A stretch of DNA of 64,000 nucleotides from CAWANF01 sp963783355. Lineage in GTDB: Bacteria > Bacteroidota > Rhodothermia > Balneolales > DATFMH01. The DNA lies in the NCBI GenBank assembly GCA_963783355.1, contig CAWANF010000005.1, forward strand, positions 1 through 64,000. Direction: 5' to 3'. Made by a program: the position numbers and the translations under genes. Of this stretch, positions 35,501-44,276 are shown one piece after another (position 1 is the stretch's first letter; every line of letters starts with the position of its first letter). Below the pieces are notes generated by a model. That model was not told the origin of the DNA. It saw only the letters and a list, made by a program, of their open reading frames with translations, and ran no database searches.

Positions 35501-36892
35501 ATGGATCGTCGATCATTTCTTAAAACGGCCCTGACCGTTGGTGGTACTTCTTTCCTGATCAATAAATCGGCTCCCTTTGCATGGGCAACGGGCATAAACA
35601 GAGAAAAGAATCCAGAGTACTGGAAACTTGCTCCAGCACCTCCAATGGGATGGAACAGTTACGATACCTATGGCTCAAGCGTCATTGAATCGGAATACCT
35701 GGCAAATTCCGAAGTCCTTCAAAATAAATTACTGCCATTCGGTTATCATTACTCAGTTATTGATTTCCTCTGGTTCGATCCGAAGCTTGCTCCCGAACAT
35801 CTGAAAATTAACAAACCCACTGTTATTGATAAATATGGCCGATGCATGCCTGCCGTTAATAAATTCCCGTCAGCGGCGGGTGGTGCAGGTTTCAAACCCG
35901 TTGGTGATAAAATCCATGCGATGGGGCTCAAATTCGGAATTCATATCATGCGGGGTATTCCGCGTGTTGCTGTTGAACAAAATACCCCGATTGAAGGAAC
36001 TTCTTTTCATGCCCGTGACGCAGCAGATACCAGCAGCACTTGTTCCTGGGACAAGCATATGTACGGCGTCAAAGGAAATACAAAAGCCGGACAAGCATAT
36101 TACGATTCATTAATCCGGCTTTACACTCAGTGGGGAGTAGATTTTATCAAAGTCGATGACCTTTCACGTCCCTATCATATTGATGAAATCCACGCTATTC
36201 GCAGTTCACTGGATAAATTCGGTCCTCATATCGTGTTCAGTACTTCCCCTGGTGAAACTCCGGTCTCAGAAGGCAAAGATATTGAACATAATGCCAATAT
36301 GTGGCGCATGACAGATGACTTCTGGGACAACTGGAAATCACTGGACCACACAATTGATGTATTGCATAGCTGGCACGGGTTCGGCGGACCGGGTCATTGG
36401 CCAGATTGCGATATGCTGTGTCTTGGACATATCGGCTTGCGCTGCGTCGACGGTCCCCGTTTTACACGTTTCACCATGGATGAACAACGTACCGTGATGT
36501 CGATGTGGGCTTTAGCGCCATCACCGCTGATGCTCGGTTCAAATCTAACAAAACTGGATCCCTGGACACTGGATTTACTAACTAATAATGAGATGCTGGC
36601 TATCAACCAGGATCCATTAGGAAAACAAGGAATCAGGGTTTCCCAAAATGGTCCGCTCGAAGTATGGGCAAAAGATTTACAAGACGGGTCTAAAGCTGTG
36701 GGCTTATTAAACCGCGGTACTAAAAATGGCGAAAGGATAACCTTGAACTGGAGTGATCTGAATATCAAAGGCAGGCAAACCGTTCGCGATATCTGGCAGC
36801 ATGAAGAATTGGGCGTGTTTACCGATACCTACAGTGCTCCCGTTTCAGCGCATGGCACCGTATTGGTGAGATTAAGGCCAGCGACGATTTAA
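35501..36892 (+). CDS. Secreted GH27-family alpha-galactosidase-like enzyme
   Basis: 463 residues with a twin-arginine type signal (MDRRSFLKTALTVGG). The catalytic barrel begins APPMGWNSYDTYG (residues about 47-60). The nucleophile Asp lies in FIKVDDLS (about residue 218) and the probable acid/base Asp in MTDDFWDNW (about 272). GGPGHWPDCDML, WALAPSPLMLGSNLT and INQDPLGKQG are further family marks. A C-terminal beta-sandwich follows. GH27 enzymes remove terminal alpha-galactose or alpha-N-acetylgalactosamine with retention; which one is not clear. Tat export suggests a folded periplasmic enzyme. Single gene ending in an unusual long stem-loop terminator. Confidence 0.92.
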   Translation: MDRRSFLKTALTVGGTSFLINKSAPFAWATGINREKNPEYWKLAPAPPMGWNSYDTYGSSVIESEYLANSEVLQNKLLPFGYHYSVIDFLWFDPKLAPEHLKINKPTVIDKYGRCMPAVNKFPSAAGGAGFKPVGDKIHAMGLKFGIHIMRGIPRVAVEQNTPIEGTSFHARDAADTSSTCSWDKHMYGVKGNTKAGQAYYDSLIRLYTQWGVDFIKVDDLSRPYHIDEIHAIRSSLDKFGPHIVFSTSPGETPVSEGKDIEHNANMWRMTDDFWDNWKSLDHTIDVLHSWHGFGGPGHWPDCDMLCLGHIGLRCVDGPRFTRFTMDEQRTVMSMWALAPSPLMLGSNLTKLDPWTLDLLTNNEMLAINQDPLGKQGIRVSQNGPLEVWAKDLQDGSKAVGLLNRGTKNGERITLNWSDLNIKGRQTVRDIWQHEELGVFTDTYSAPVSAHGTVLVRLRPATI

Positions 36893-36938
36893 CCAGGATC
36901 ATGACACGTTAAAAACATCCCCTCCATTTTCTAATTTT

Positions 36939-37012
36939 GCTTTCGGGTTATTTAGTATTTTTTTGTTCATCCCCACATCCAAATACTCCAGTATAGCCCG
37001 AAAGCTTTTTTT
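36939..37012 (+). terminator. Two-level stem-loop terminator after the GH27 gene
   Basis: The outer arms GCTTTCGGGTTA (36939-36950) and TAGCCCGAAAGC (36994-37005) pair over 12 bp with one G-T. Inside, AGTATTT (36954-36960) pairs with AAATACT (36981-36987). Seven T's follow. The 43-nt interior is unusually long for a plain terminator. Confidence 0.7.
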
Positions 37013-37125
37013 GTCCGGAACATTTACTGTCTGTTTATAATCTGTTAAATTTTACAAAGCCTGATAAGTCAAACGGGCTGACAAATTCGTCGTGTCATTA
37101 ATTATTTATCATGAGAGATTACCTA

Positions 37126-37596
37126 ATGAAACAGCTATTCGTATTTTGTTTGCTTTCACTCTGTTTATTTCATCCTAAAGCGCAGGCTCAAATGAAGGAT
37201 GAATCACCGGAATATTTAAATTCCGAAGCGACTCTGAAAGCAAAATGGCCATTCTCCGAAGCAGTACGTGTTGGGAATATGCTTTATCTGTCCGGCGTAT
37301 TACCCGTTAAACCGGGAACAATGCAATTGATTGAAGGGGATATCAAAAATCAAACGCAGCAAGTGATGGAAAATATCAAGACTATTCTTGAGAGAAACGG
37401 TTCGTCCATGAAAAACGTCATCAAATGTACTGTCATGATGACAAATATGAAGGAATGGCCAGATATGAATTCTGTTTATATCACTTATTTTGATGAACAT
37501 TTTCCCGCCCGAAGCGCCATCGGAGCCTCTTCGCTCGCTTTGGGAGCCAAAATTGAAATTGAATGCATGGCAATGGCGGGAAAGCAGCTCAAATAG
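37126..37596 (+). CDS. Exported RidA-family protein
   Basis: About 156 residues from the ATG at 37126 (an in-frame ATG at 37111 is possible). It begins with a clear signal peptide, FVFCLLSLCLFHPKAQAQ. The mature part is a single Rid domain: FSEAVRVGNMLYLSGVLPV, QQVMENIKTILERNGSSMKNVIKCTVMM, FPARSAIGASSLALGAKIEIECMA. Unlike the cytosolic homologue at 31168, it keeps the arginine in PARS that defines active RidA deaminases. Export of a Rid protein is unusual for the textbook role next to PLP enzymes, but signal-bearing Rid proteins exist in Bacteroidota-like genomes. A CoA-binding protein gene follows 23 bp later. Confidence 0.85.
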   Translation: MKQLFVFCLLSLCLFHPKAQAQMKDESPEYLNSEATLKAKWPFSEAVRVGNMLYLSGVLPVKPGTMQLIEGDIKNQTQQVMENIKTILERNGSSMKNVIKCTVMMTNMKEWPDMNSVYITYFDEHFPARSAIGASSLALGAKIEIECMAMAGKQLK

Positions 37597-37619
37597 ATTC
37601 CATAATGCATTAAGGAGAA

Positions 37620-38099
37620 ATGATGAATAAACTTGAAGAATCAGCTCATCAATTTCTTGATTTCAAACGAATCGCGGTTGCCGGGGTTTCACGCAAAGGA
37701 GATGTTGCGGCCAACGCCATTTTCAAGAAATTAAGATCAAGCGGTTATAAAGTTTTTCCTGTGAATCCAAATGCCAGTGAAGTTGAAGGCGATCCCTGCT
37801 ATCCCGATTTGGCATCCATCCCCAGTGGCGTAGAAGGGGTTGTCATTGCCACCCATCCGGATGCAACCCTTGAAATTGTCGAGCAATGTGGAAAACTGGG
37901 GATTCACTTTGTGTGGATGCACCGCTCTTTTGGACAAGGCAGTGTAAATGAAATAGCTGTTAAACGTTGCAAGGAATTAGGAATTCATGCTATTCCCGGT
38001 AGCTGTCCATTGATGTTCTGCCAGCCGGTCGATACCGGGCATAAATGTATACGCTGGTTTTTACGATTTACCGGTAAAGAAGTCCGGCCGCAGACTTAA
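37620..38099 (+). CDS. CoA-binding domain protein (YccU-like)
   Basis: 159 residues forming one Rossmann-like CoA_binding_2 domain: FKRIAVAGVSRKGDVAANAIFKKLRSSGYKVFPVNP, then VVIATHPDATLEIVEQCGKLGIHFVWMHRSFGQGS and the end IPGSCPLMFCQP. The family resembles the N-terminal part of succinyl-CoA ligase alpha. Its physiological role is unknown. An AGGAG sequence lies directly before two successive ATGs; I used the first (37620), the second (37623) has better spacing. Confidence 0.9.
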   Translation: MMNKLEESAHQFLDFKRIAVAGVSRKGDVAANAIFKKLRSSGYKVFPVNPNASEVEGDPCYPDLASIPSGVEGVVIATHPDATLEIVEQCGKLGIHFVWMHRSFGQGSVNEIAVKRCKELGIHAIPGSCPLMFCQPVDTGHKCIRWFLRFTGKEVRPQT

Positions 38100-38159
38100 A
38101 AACAGTTCTTTTTTGGAATTTTTGAAACTTTTTCAAAAGCCGCACGTATTTTTTATTGA

Positions 38160-38182
38160 ATTAACTAATATTATTAGTTAAT
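38160..38182. promoter_or_regulatory. TetR-type operator: ATTAACTAA-5-TTAGTTAAT
   Basis: Perfect 9-bp inverted repeat with 5-bp spacer, 48 bp before the hydrolase start. A further half-site TTAGTT lies at 38195-38200. Since the operon ends in a TetR gene, this is very probably its own operator. Confidence 0.75.
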
Positions 38183-38230
38183 ATACTATTATAATTAGTT
38201 TTCTATTTTAAATTCATATTTATACATGTT

Positions 38231-39061
38231 ATGAAAACACAATTTCTCTCCATCGGTAACAAAAAACTGGCATATGACGATACCGTAAATAAAGGACCAT
38301 TAATCATTTGTCTACCTTCTTTAGGTGATGTTCGTTCTGAATACCGGTTCCTGATACCCGTTTTGAAGGAATCAGGATTTCGTGTTGTGACTATGGACTT
38401 GCGCGGAATGGGCGAATCGAGCGCTCACTGGCCAGGCTATTCCGTTTCCGACATGGGTTCAGATGTATTAAATCTTATCCAATATCTCGATGCAGGTCCG
38501 GCTACCATTATCGGAACATCGAAATCGGCCGGTTCAGCAGTTTGGGCAGCCGCAGAAGGCCCGGAATGGGTGAACGGATTGATATTGATAAGCCCGGTTG
38601 CAAGGGATATAACCGAAATGATGCCCATTTGGGTGGCTAAAATCCTTTTTACCGTGTTGTTTTTAAAACCCTGGGGACGTTTTATCTGGAAAAAATATTT
38701 TCCAACTTTATTTCCGGCAAAAAAACCGGCCGATTTTAAATCTTATATGGATTCTCTCATGTCCAACTTAAAAGAACCCGGCCGGCTCAAATCCATCCGG
38801 AAAATGACCACATCTTCAAACCGTGCTTCAGAAGAACGATTGAATCAAGTTCGGGTACCGGTTCAGATTATCATGGGCAGTAAGGATCCTGATTTTAAAA
38901 ACCCGGAAAAAGAAGCCCAGTATCTCAATCTATCATTGAATGGAGAAACACATATTATTCCGGATGCCGGACATTATCCACATGCTGAAATGCCCGATAT
39001 TGCTGGCCCAATGATTACTACATTTTTAGGTTCACTACAAAAACAGAAAGCTCATGACTAA
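38231..39061 (+). CDS. Alpha/beta-hydrolase
   Basis: 276 residues with the alpha/beta-hydrolase order: strand GPLIICLPSLGDVRSEYRFL with the oxyanion region, MDLRGMGESS, nucleophile elbow GTSKSAGS (Ser about residue 98), VPVQIIMGSKDPDF with the acid Asp, and the catalytic His in DAGHYPHAEMP. Substrate unknown; esterase, lactonase or haloperoxidase-like activities are all possible. It lies behind a palindromic operator and overlaps the TetR gene by 8 nt, so it is probably the repressor's controlled partner, perhaps acting on the inducer. Confidence 0.9.
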   Translation: MKTQFLSIGNKKLAYDDTVNKGPLIICLPSLGDVRSEYRFLIPVLKESGFRVVTMDLRGMGESSAHWPGYSVSDMGSDVLNLIQYLDAGPATIIGTSKSAGSAVWAAAEGPEWVNGLILISPVARDITEMMPIWVAKILFTVLFLKPWGRFIWKKYFPTLFPAKKPADFKSYMDSLMSNLKEPGRLKSIRKMTTSSNRASEERLNQVRVPVQIIMGSKDPDFKNPEKEAQYLNLSLNGETHIIPDAGHYPHAEMPDIAGPMITTFLGSLQKQKAHD

Positions 39062-39629
39062 AAGAGCCGGAATAGACAAAAATCGCATCATCGATACTGC
39101 CGTAGAAATGGTAAATAATGAAGGAGCAGATGCTTTATCTCTGAACCGTTTAGCTTCGAAATTGGGTATAAAACCTCCTTCGTTATACAATCATATTAAA
39201 GGACTGCCACATTTAATGACAGAATTAAGCATTCTGAACACTCAGAAAATGGCCGGTTATATGACAGACGCTGCCCTTGGAAAATCCGGTTCTGATGCCA
39301 TTTATGCTATAGCTTATGCGTATCGGAAATATATCAAAGATAATCCCGGGCTCTACATGATAACCTTAAGGTCATCAAATAATCAGCAAACGAAGAATGC
39401 GGAACTTCAAAATGCGGAAAAAAAGGTGGTTTCAATCGTTCAGGCTGTCATTGCTCCGTATGGATTATCGGATGAAGATGCATTGCATGTTATCCGGGGA
39501 TTCCGAAGTATGGTTCACGGATTTACAACCATCGAAATTGCCGGAGGTTTCGGTCTTCCCCTCGATTGCAATGAAAGCTTTAACCGGCTCATTGACATGC
39601 TAATTATGCAGTTAGCAGGAAACAATTAA
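39054..39629 (+). CDS. TetR/AcrR-family transcriptional regulator
   Basis: 191 residues. The N-terminal HTH reads IDTAVEMVNNEGADALSLNRLASKLGIKPPSLYNHIKGL. The C-terminal ligand domain is of the TetR_C_33/WHG type (YAYRKYIKDNPGLYMITL, VIRGFRSMVHGFTTIEIAGGFGLP). Overlap with the hydrolase gene and the operator at 38160-38182 indicate autoregulation of both genes. The gene is followed within 20 bp by the left end of an IS element, so anything originally downstream is now separated. Confidence 0.92.
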   Translation: MTKRAGIDKNRIIDTAVEMVNNEGADALSLNRLASKLGIKPPSLYNHIKGLPHLMTELSILNTQKMAGYMTDAALGKSGSDAIYAIAYAYRKYIKDNPGLYMITLRSSNNQQTKNAELQNAEKKVVSIVQAVIAPYGLSDEDALHVIRGFRSMVHGFTTIEIAGGFGLPLDCNESFNRLIDMLIMQLAGNN

Positions 39630-39648
39630 CAGTAAACAGTGAACAATT

Positions 39649-41018
39649 GTGCAGTCCTAAATAGGGTTGACCGTTTTTAGGAAGAATATTATCGTTTTGG
39701 TTTGGTCCTATTTAAAGATTACTTGTCAGAAGATATCCATATTTTTTGAGGATAGGTATATCCCCTTTTATCAAAACTTGCCGGGGTCATGTTTTTGAGG
39801 GATCCGTGAGGTCGTTCATAATTATAGTATGTTACGGCTTTAGCCAACATGGTTTTTAATTGCCGGAAATTTTGGGGATTATAAGGCTTGATATAGTCAT
39901 TTTTAATAATCCCGTTGACTCGCTCAGCATGGGCATTTTCGTATACGCTTTGTGCCTTACTATTGCGAAATCGTCCCTTTGTCAAGGCTAAAAATTCCTT
40001 ACTATAGTACTGACCACCCCCATCGGAGTGAAAAATAGGCCTTGGTGGTCCGGCCGGTAAGCCCTTCAGAACCATTTGCAAGGCCGGAATGGTCGTAAAG
40101 GTGGTTTTAAGAGTCTGACTGGCGCTAAATCCTTTGATCATTCGCGAATACACATCCATGATAAAGGTTAAATAATGGAAGCGTCCGTTTAACTCATAAT
40201 AGGTAATATCGCTGACAAATCCCTGGTTGACTCCGCTCAGCTCCCTGCCGGCTAACAAATTGGGAAACCGAATCACCCCGTTGCTATTGGTCGTTTTGCG
40301 GGGATTGCGGGTTGGGTCCAATTTTAGCCCACACTCAGCATAAAATCCTAGAAACCGGTCTTGTCCCATCCCTTCCGGATGCCGCTTTAGATAGCATAAT
40401 TTGGCTCCCATTCGCGGATGTTCCTGGCGCAGCTCATCGAGCAAGGGGTGTAATAAGGCCTTGGTCTCTTCCTGTCCCAGATAATGATTCAAGCGTTGGT
40501 GCATGTTTTGCTTACTGGTGCCTATGACTCGATAAATCTGGTTCATTTTCCACCGGTGAGCTTCCCGGTTGTACCAGAACCAACGGAGTGTGGGGAACCA
40601 TTTTTTTTTAATCTCAATTCCGTAATGTTCTTCGGCCAATTCGATCATCTTCTGGGTAAATTCCAGCTGGATCTGTTTGCGTCCAACTACCTGCTCCAAT
40701 TCTTTAATGCGTTCCTGTAAGGCTTTTAGTTTCCTGGCATCACTCATGGGTTCTATGACTTGTTTAAGGCCTTTTTGATACAAACTCGAGTATTTATATA
40801 CCCATCGATAAACGGAGCTGAGAGAAACCTCGTAGAGTTGACTCACTTCCCGGACACTTTTCTGGTTCTTCTCAATTTCCTTTACTTTCTGCTTCTTGAA
40901 GCGTTCACTAAAATACCGATTTCTGCGTTGATCAAATTGTTTTTTTACTTGTTCTCTGGTGGCCATTTTGGATTCTTTTTTTTGCCTCCTTAACGGTCAA
41001 CTTATTTCAGGACAGGAC
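39649..41018. mobile_element. IS3-like insertion sequence with intact transposase
   Basis: 1,370 bp. Both ends carry an imperfect inverted repeat beginning GTGCAGTCCT (left) and GTCCTGTCCT (right, reverse strand). Each reaches the same GTTGACCG exactly 17 bp in (39666-39673 and 40994-41001). AATT occurs on both flanks (39645-39648 and 41019-41022), a plausible 4-bp target duplication (CAATT also matches). The transposase occupies most of the element and is complete, so the copy may be active. Confidence 0.85.
39719..40966 (-). CDS. IS3-family transposase, single reading frame
   Basis: 415 residues combining, without a programmed frameshift, what other IS3 members split into OrfA and OrfB. 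N-terminal HTH (VREVSQLYEVSLSSVYRWVYKY), leucine-zipper-like helix (ARKLKALQERIKELEQVVGRK), HTH_21-like segment, then the rve integrase core. The first catalytic Asp is in FVSDITYYE, the second in FHSDGGGQYYS, and the Glu in NAHAERVNGIIKNDY. The YNYERPHGSLKNMTPASF ending is typical. All catalytic residues are present. Confidence 0.95.
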   Translation of the reverse strand: MATREQVKKQFDQRRNRYFSERFKKQKVKEIEKNQKSVREVSQLYEVSLSSVYRWVYKYSSLYQKGLKQVIEPMSDARKLKALQERIKELEQVVGRKQIQLEFTQKMIELAEEHYGIEIKKKWFPTLRWFWYNREAHRWKMNQIYRVIGTSKQNMHQRLNHYLGQEETKALLHPLLDELRQEHPRMGAKLCYLKRHPEGMGQDRFLGFYAECGLKLDPTRNPRKTTNSNGVIRFPNLLAGRELSGVNQGFVSDITYYELNGRFHYLTFIMDVYSRMIKGFSASQTLKTTFTTIPALQMVLKGLPAGPPRPIFHSDGGGQYYSKEFLALTKGRFRNSKAQSVYENAHAERVNGIIKNDYIKPYNPQNFRQLKTMLAKAVTYYNYERPHGSLKNMTPASFDKRGYTYPQKIWISSDK

Positions 41019-41044
41019 AATTTCCCTTGTTCCCTGTTTATTGT

Positions 41045-41746
41045 TTACTGTTCCCTGATCCCTGTTAAATGCAGGCTTTTAACATATTCTTCTATGAAAT
41101 AGTCCTTCTTCTTACGGCGATATTGCATGACCCATCGTGGATGCGGCAAGGGAATGATAGTTTCAAAAAAATGATATTTCTTATTTAGGCGCTGGAAATA
41201 GGTAAAATTCTTACCTTTGCCCAGGGAAAAACAGACTTCCGGAGAATACGTTATTTCTTTTTGCCGCCATATGGTTTCAACGATGAACGGTTCCGCATTT
41301 TTTTGCAAGTCCTTGTCATCATAATAATTAAGGTTCTTCCCGTCCAGCGTGAATCCAAGCGGACATATTGCCGTGACGAAGACATCATCATAAAACTTTT
41401 TAACACCTCCGTACCCGTCGATCATCTCATAAACGAATTCGGATGATAATTCCGGCTTTTTATCCAGGTTATTCTCAATCCCACATTTTGTTTCCAACCG
41501 GATGGGGTCGGTAAACGGAATACCTGTGACACCCGCCCCAAACCGTCCGGGATTAATGCCAAAAAGTAAAACCCGGGGCCTGGAATCATCATAATACCGA
41601 TGATAAAATTGCCGGGCTATTTCCAACGTATCCCTTTCCACATACGGATTCATCATCTTTATACCTTCCGGAAGCAAAAAATCAGGATTCAGGCTTTCAT
41701 AAAAATCCAGGATCTGTTCCGATATCATTTCCTTCTTTCTCATCAT
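41045..41746 (-). CDS. SMUG2-like uracil-DNA glycosylase family protein (DUF4918)
   Basis: I start at 41746, the first of three closely spaced in-frame ATGs where the family's conserved N-terminus begins (ILDFYESLNPDFLLPEGIKMMNPY). A longer frame to 41839 has unrelated sequence. About 233 residues. Glycosylase marks: RVLLFGINPGRFGAGVTGIPFTDP (motif 1, GINPG), FVTAICPLGF, and the C-terminal PLPHPRWVMQYRR (motif 2, HP). SMUG2 enzymes excise deaminated bases (uracil, hypoxanthine); activity here is inferred from the family. Located directly beside the IS element. Confidence 0.85.
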   Translation of the reverse strand: MMRKKEMISEQILDFYESLNPDFLLPEGIKMMNPYVERDTLEIARQFYHRYYDDSRPRVLLFGINPGRFGAGVTGIPFTDPIRLETKCGIENNLDKKPELSSEFVYEMIDGYGGVKKFYDDVFVTAICPLGFTLDGKNLNYYDDKDLQKNAEPFIVETIWRQKEITYSPEVCFSLGKGKNFTYFQRLNKKYHFFETIIPLPHPRWVMQYRRKKKDYFIEEYVKSLHLTGIREQ

Positions 41747-41865
41747 ACGATATAACCGGTTGGGAATTTTACCATAATTGACTCCGTTTGATATACAACA
41801 TGAAAAGGAAATTTTCTTAATTCCCAAAATGTCAATCAATCTGAAATGATCTATATTTCATTCAA

Positions 41866-42681
41866 ATGAATACACAACAATTTTATAAAACTCTTCAGGA
41901 CTTGCCTTCTTCTGATAAAATGCCGGTGTTGTTTATCGGTCATGGCAATCCTATGAATGCTATTGAAGACAACTCTTTCAGCAGAACATGGAAAGAAATT
42001 GGCCGCTCGATGCCTGTTCCCAAAGCCATTTTATCCGTTTCCGCACATTGGATAACACCGGGTGAAACAAAAGTGACCATCATGGATACTCCAAAGACTA
42101 TTCATGATTTCTATGGATTTCCGGAAGAACTTTTTCAACAAACGTATCCTTCTCCGGGAGCACCGGAATTTGCTCAACAGACCATCGACATAGTAAAGAA
42201 AGTGCATATCCATCCGGATAACGAATGGGGATTGGATCACGGAACATGGTCGGTCTTGCTAAAGATGTTCCCGAACGCTGATATACCTGTTTACCAATTG
42301 AGCCTGGACTATTCCAGGCCGCCGGAATATCATTTCGAGCTGGCCAGGGAATTACAGAATCTGCGCGAAAAAGGGGTATTGATTATCGGAAGCGGAAATC
42401 TTGTCCATAACCTGCGTACCATTCAGTTTAATCAAAAACCCTACGACTGGGCCATCGAATTTGATCAAACAATTACAAAATTCATCGATAATCGTGATTT
42501 CAAGAGCGCCGTCGAATTTCTAAAGATGGGAAACCTGGCCCGCCTGGCGCAACCTACCCACGACCATTATTTACCGTTGATTTACTCCCTGGGGCAAGCC
42601 ATAGAACAATCGGAATTCACTTATTTCAATGAAGATTTTGATCTCGCCTCTATTTCTATGAAATCGTTTATTATTACCTGA
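41866..42681 (+). CDS. LigB-type extradiol dioxygenase, YgiD-like
   Basis: 271 residues. YgiD of E. coli opens the ring of DOPA (4,5-extradiol cleavage) using Fe(II) or Zn. Metal-binding histidines are visible in MPVLFIGHGNPMN and SVSAHWITPG, and a further pair in WGLDHGTWSVLLKMFP. VLIIGSGNLVHNLRTI and PTHDHYLPLIYSLG are other family segments. Stand-alone gene, divergent from the glycosylase. Whether the natural substrate is a catechol in this organism is unknown. Confidence 0.9.
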   Translation: MNTQQFYKTLQDLPSSDKMPVLFIGHGNPMNAIEDNSFSRTWKEIGRSMPVPKAILSVSAHWITPGETKVTIMDTPKTIHDFYGFPEELFQQTYPSPGAPEFAQQTIDIVKKVHIHPDNEWGLDHGTWSVLLKMFPNADIPVYQLSLDYSRPPEYHFELARELQNLREKGVLIIGSGNLVHNLRTIQFNQKPYDWAIEFDQTITKFIDNRDFKSAVEFLKMGNLARLAQPTHDHYLPLIYSLGQAIEQSEFTYFNEDFDLASISMKSFIIT

Positions 42682-42803
42682 TTCTTTTGCAGCTTCAGTC
42701 CGTTAAATTTTAAGGTTATATTCTCTGGATTTTAGAATTTATCTTCTCTAACATTAGGCTTTCCTAAAGTTGCACACCTTCAGTATTAACGACTAAACAT
42801 ACT

Positions 42804-44276
42804 ATGAAAATCAGGACTTTCATTCTAAATGCATTTTACGTCTTATTGTTGACGAGTTTCATTGCTTGTAATTCACATAAACTTCCTCAAACCCATGTAT
42901 TTACAAGTATTCCAAAAATTTCTAAAAATACCGGCTACACATATGTGACCGCAAAAAACACACCCTACCGAATCAGCCTCTTTGATACTTTACAATTGAA
43001 ACCAATGAACCAACCGGAGGAATCGGTACCAACGATCATCGTAGATACAACGAAAAAATTTCAGACTATCGTTGGTTTTGGAGGGGCTTTTACCGATGCC
43101 GCAGCAGAAACATTTTATAAACTTCCCAAAGAAAAACAGCAGGAAATTTTGACGGCCTACTTTTCGCCAGACAAGGGGATCGGTTACAGCCTTGGACGAA
43201 CGAGCATCAACAGCTGTGATTTTTCCAGCGAAAGCTATGCTTATGATGAAACTCCGGGTGACACATCCTTATCCCATTTCACTATAAAACACGATCTGTC
43301 TTATCGCATACCATTCATAAAAGCGGCATTAACCGAAGCTAAAGGAAATATCAAGATATTTGCATCCCCCTGGAGTCCGCCGGCCTGGATGAAAACCAAT
43401 AACGATATGCTTCACGGCGGGAAATTAAAACCAATATATCGTCAGACCTGGGCCAATTATTATGTCCGCTTCATTCATGCTTATAAAAAAGAAGGTATTC
43501 CGATTTGGGGACTGACTGTGCAAAACGAGCCGATGGCCACTCAGATGTGGGAGTCATGCGTTTATACGGGTGAAGAAGAACACGATTTTGTGCGCTATTA
43601 CCTCGGACCGACATTGCACAAAAAAGGTTTATCGGATGTCAAACTCATGATTTGGGATCACAACCGGGGAATTATGTATCAGCGTGCGGCTGCTGTTTTG
43701 GAAGATCCTGAAGCGGCAAAATACGTTTGGGGAACGGCCTATCACTGGTATGTCGGTAATCATTTCGCAAATGCCCGTTACGTACACGATGCCTTTCCCG
43801 ACAAGCATCTCCTCTTTACTGAAGGATGTTTGTATCCGTTTAATAAGAAAAAATTGAAGCTTTGGAAATGGGGTGAAGAATATGGCAAAAATATTATCAT
43901 GGATTTAAACAACTGGTCGACCGGCTGGACCGACTGGAACCTGATCCTGAATCAAAAAGGCGGTCCGAACCATGTGGCGAATTACTGTTACGCGCCCATC
44001 ATTGCCAATACCAAAACGGGAAAACTATTCTACATGAATTCATTCTATTACCTCGGACAATTCTCGAAATTTATTCGTCCGGGAGCAAGGCGTATCATCA
44101 GTTCATCTAATGATGACGATCTGTTAACCACCGGTTTTATAAATCCCGATGGAACCATTGCCGTAGTCGTAATGAATGAAACCGATCATACGATTCTTTA
44201 TAAAATCTGGATCAACGGGAAAGCAGCCAAAACCAGGAGTCCCGCACATTCTATCACTACGGCTAATTTTAATTGA
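42804..44276 (+). CDS. GH30-family glucosylceramidase-like lipoprotein
   Basis: 490 residues. Lipoprotein signal (FYVLLLTSFIACNS, Cys about residue 22). GH30 features: TIVDTTKKFQTIVGFGGAFTDAAAETF near 76-105, FSSESYAYDETPGD, IKIFASPWSPPAWMKTN, acid/base Glu in LTVQNEPMATQMWESC (about residue 242) and nucleophile Glu in LLFTEGCLYP (about residue 340). A beta-sandwich with KFIRPGARRI and ends the protein. GH30 subfamily 1/3 members cleave beta-glucosidic or beta-1,6-glucan linkages. Single gene on the cell surface or in the periplasm; with the GH27 enzyme it points to glycan scavenging. Confidence 0.92.
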   Translation: MKIRTFILNAFYVLLLTSFIACNSHKLPQTHVFTSIPKISKNTGYTYVTAKNTPYRISLFDTLQLKPMNQPEESVPTIIVDTTKKFQTIVGFGGAFTDAAAETFYKLPKEKQQEILTAYFSPDKGIGYSLGRTSINSCDFSSESYAYDETPGDTSLSHFTIKHDLSYRIPFIKAALTEAKGNIKIFASPWSPPAWMKTNNDMLHGGKLKPIYRQTWANYYVRFIHAYKKEGIPIWGLTVQNEPMATQMWESCVYTGEEEHDFVRYYLGPTLHKKGLSDVKLMIWDHNRGIMYQRAAAVLEDPEAAKYVWGTAYHWYVGNHFANARYVHDAFPDKHLLFTEGCLYPFNKKKLKLWKWGEEYGKNIIMDLNNWSTGWTDWNLILNQKGGPNHVANYCYAPIIANTKTGKLFYMNSFYYLGQFSKFIRPGARRIISSSNDDDLLTTGFINPDGTIAVVVMNETDHTILYKIWINGKAAKTRSPAHSITTANFN

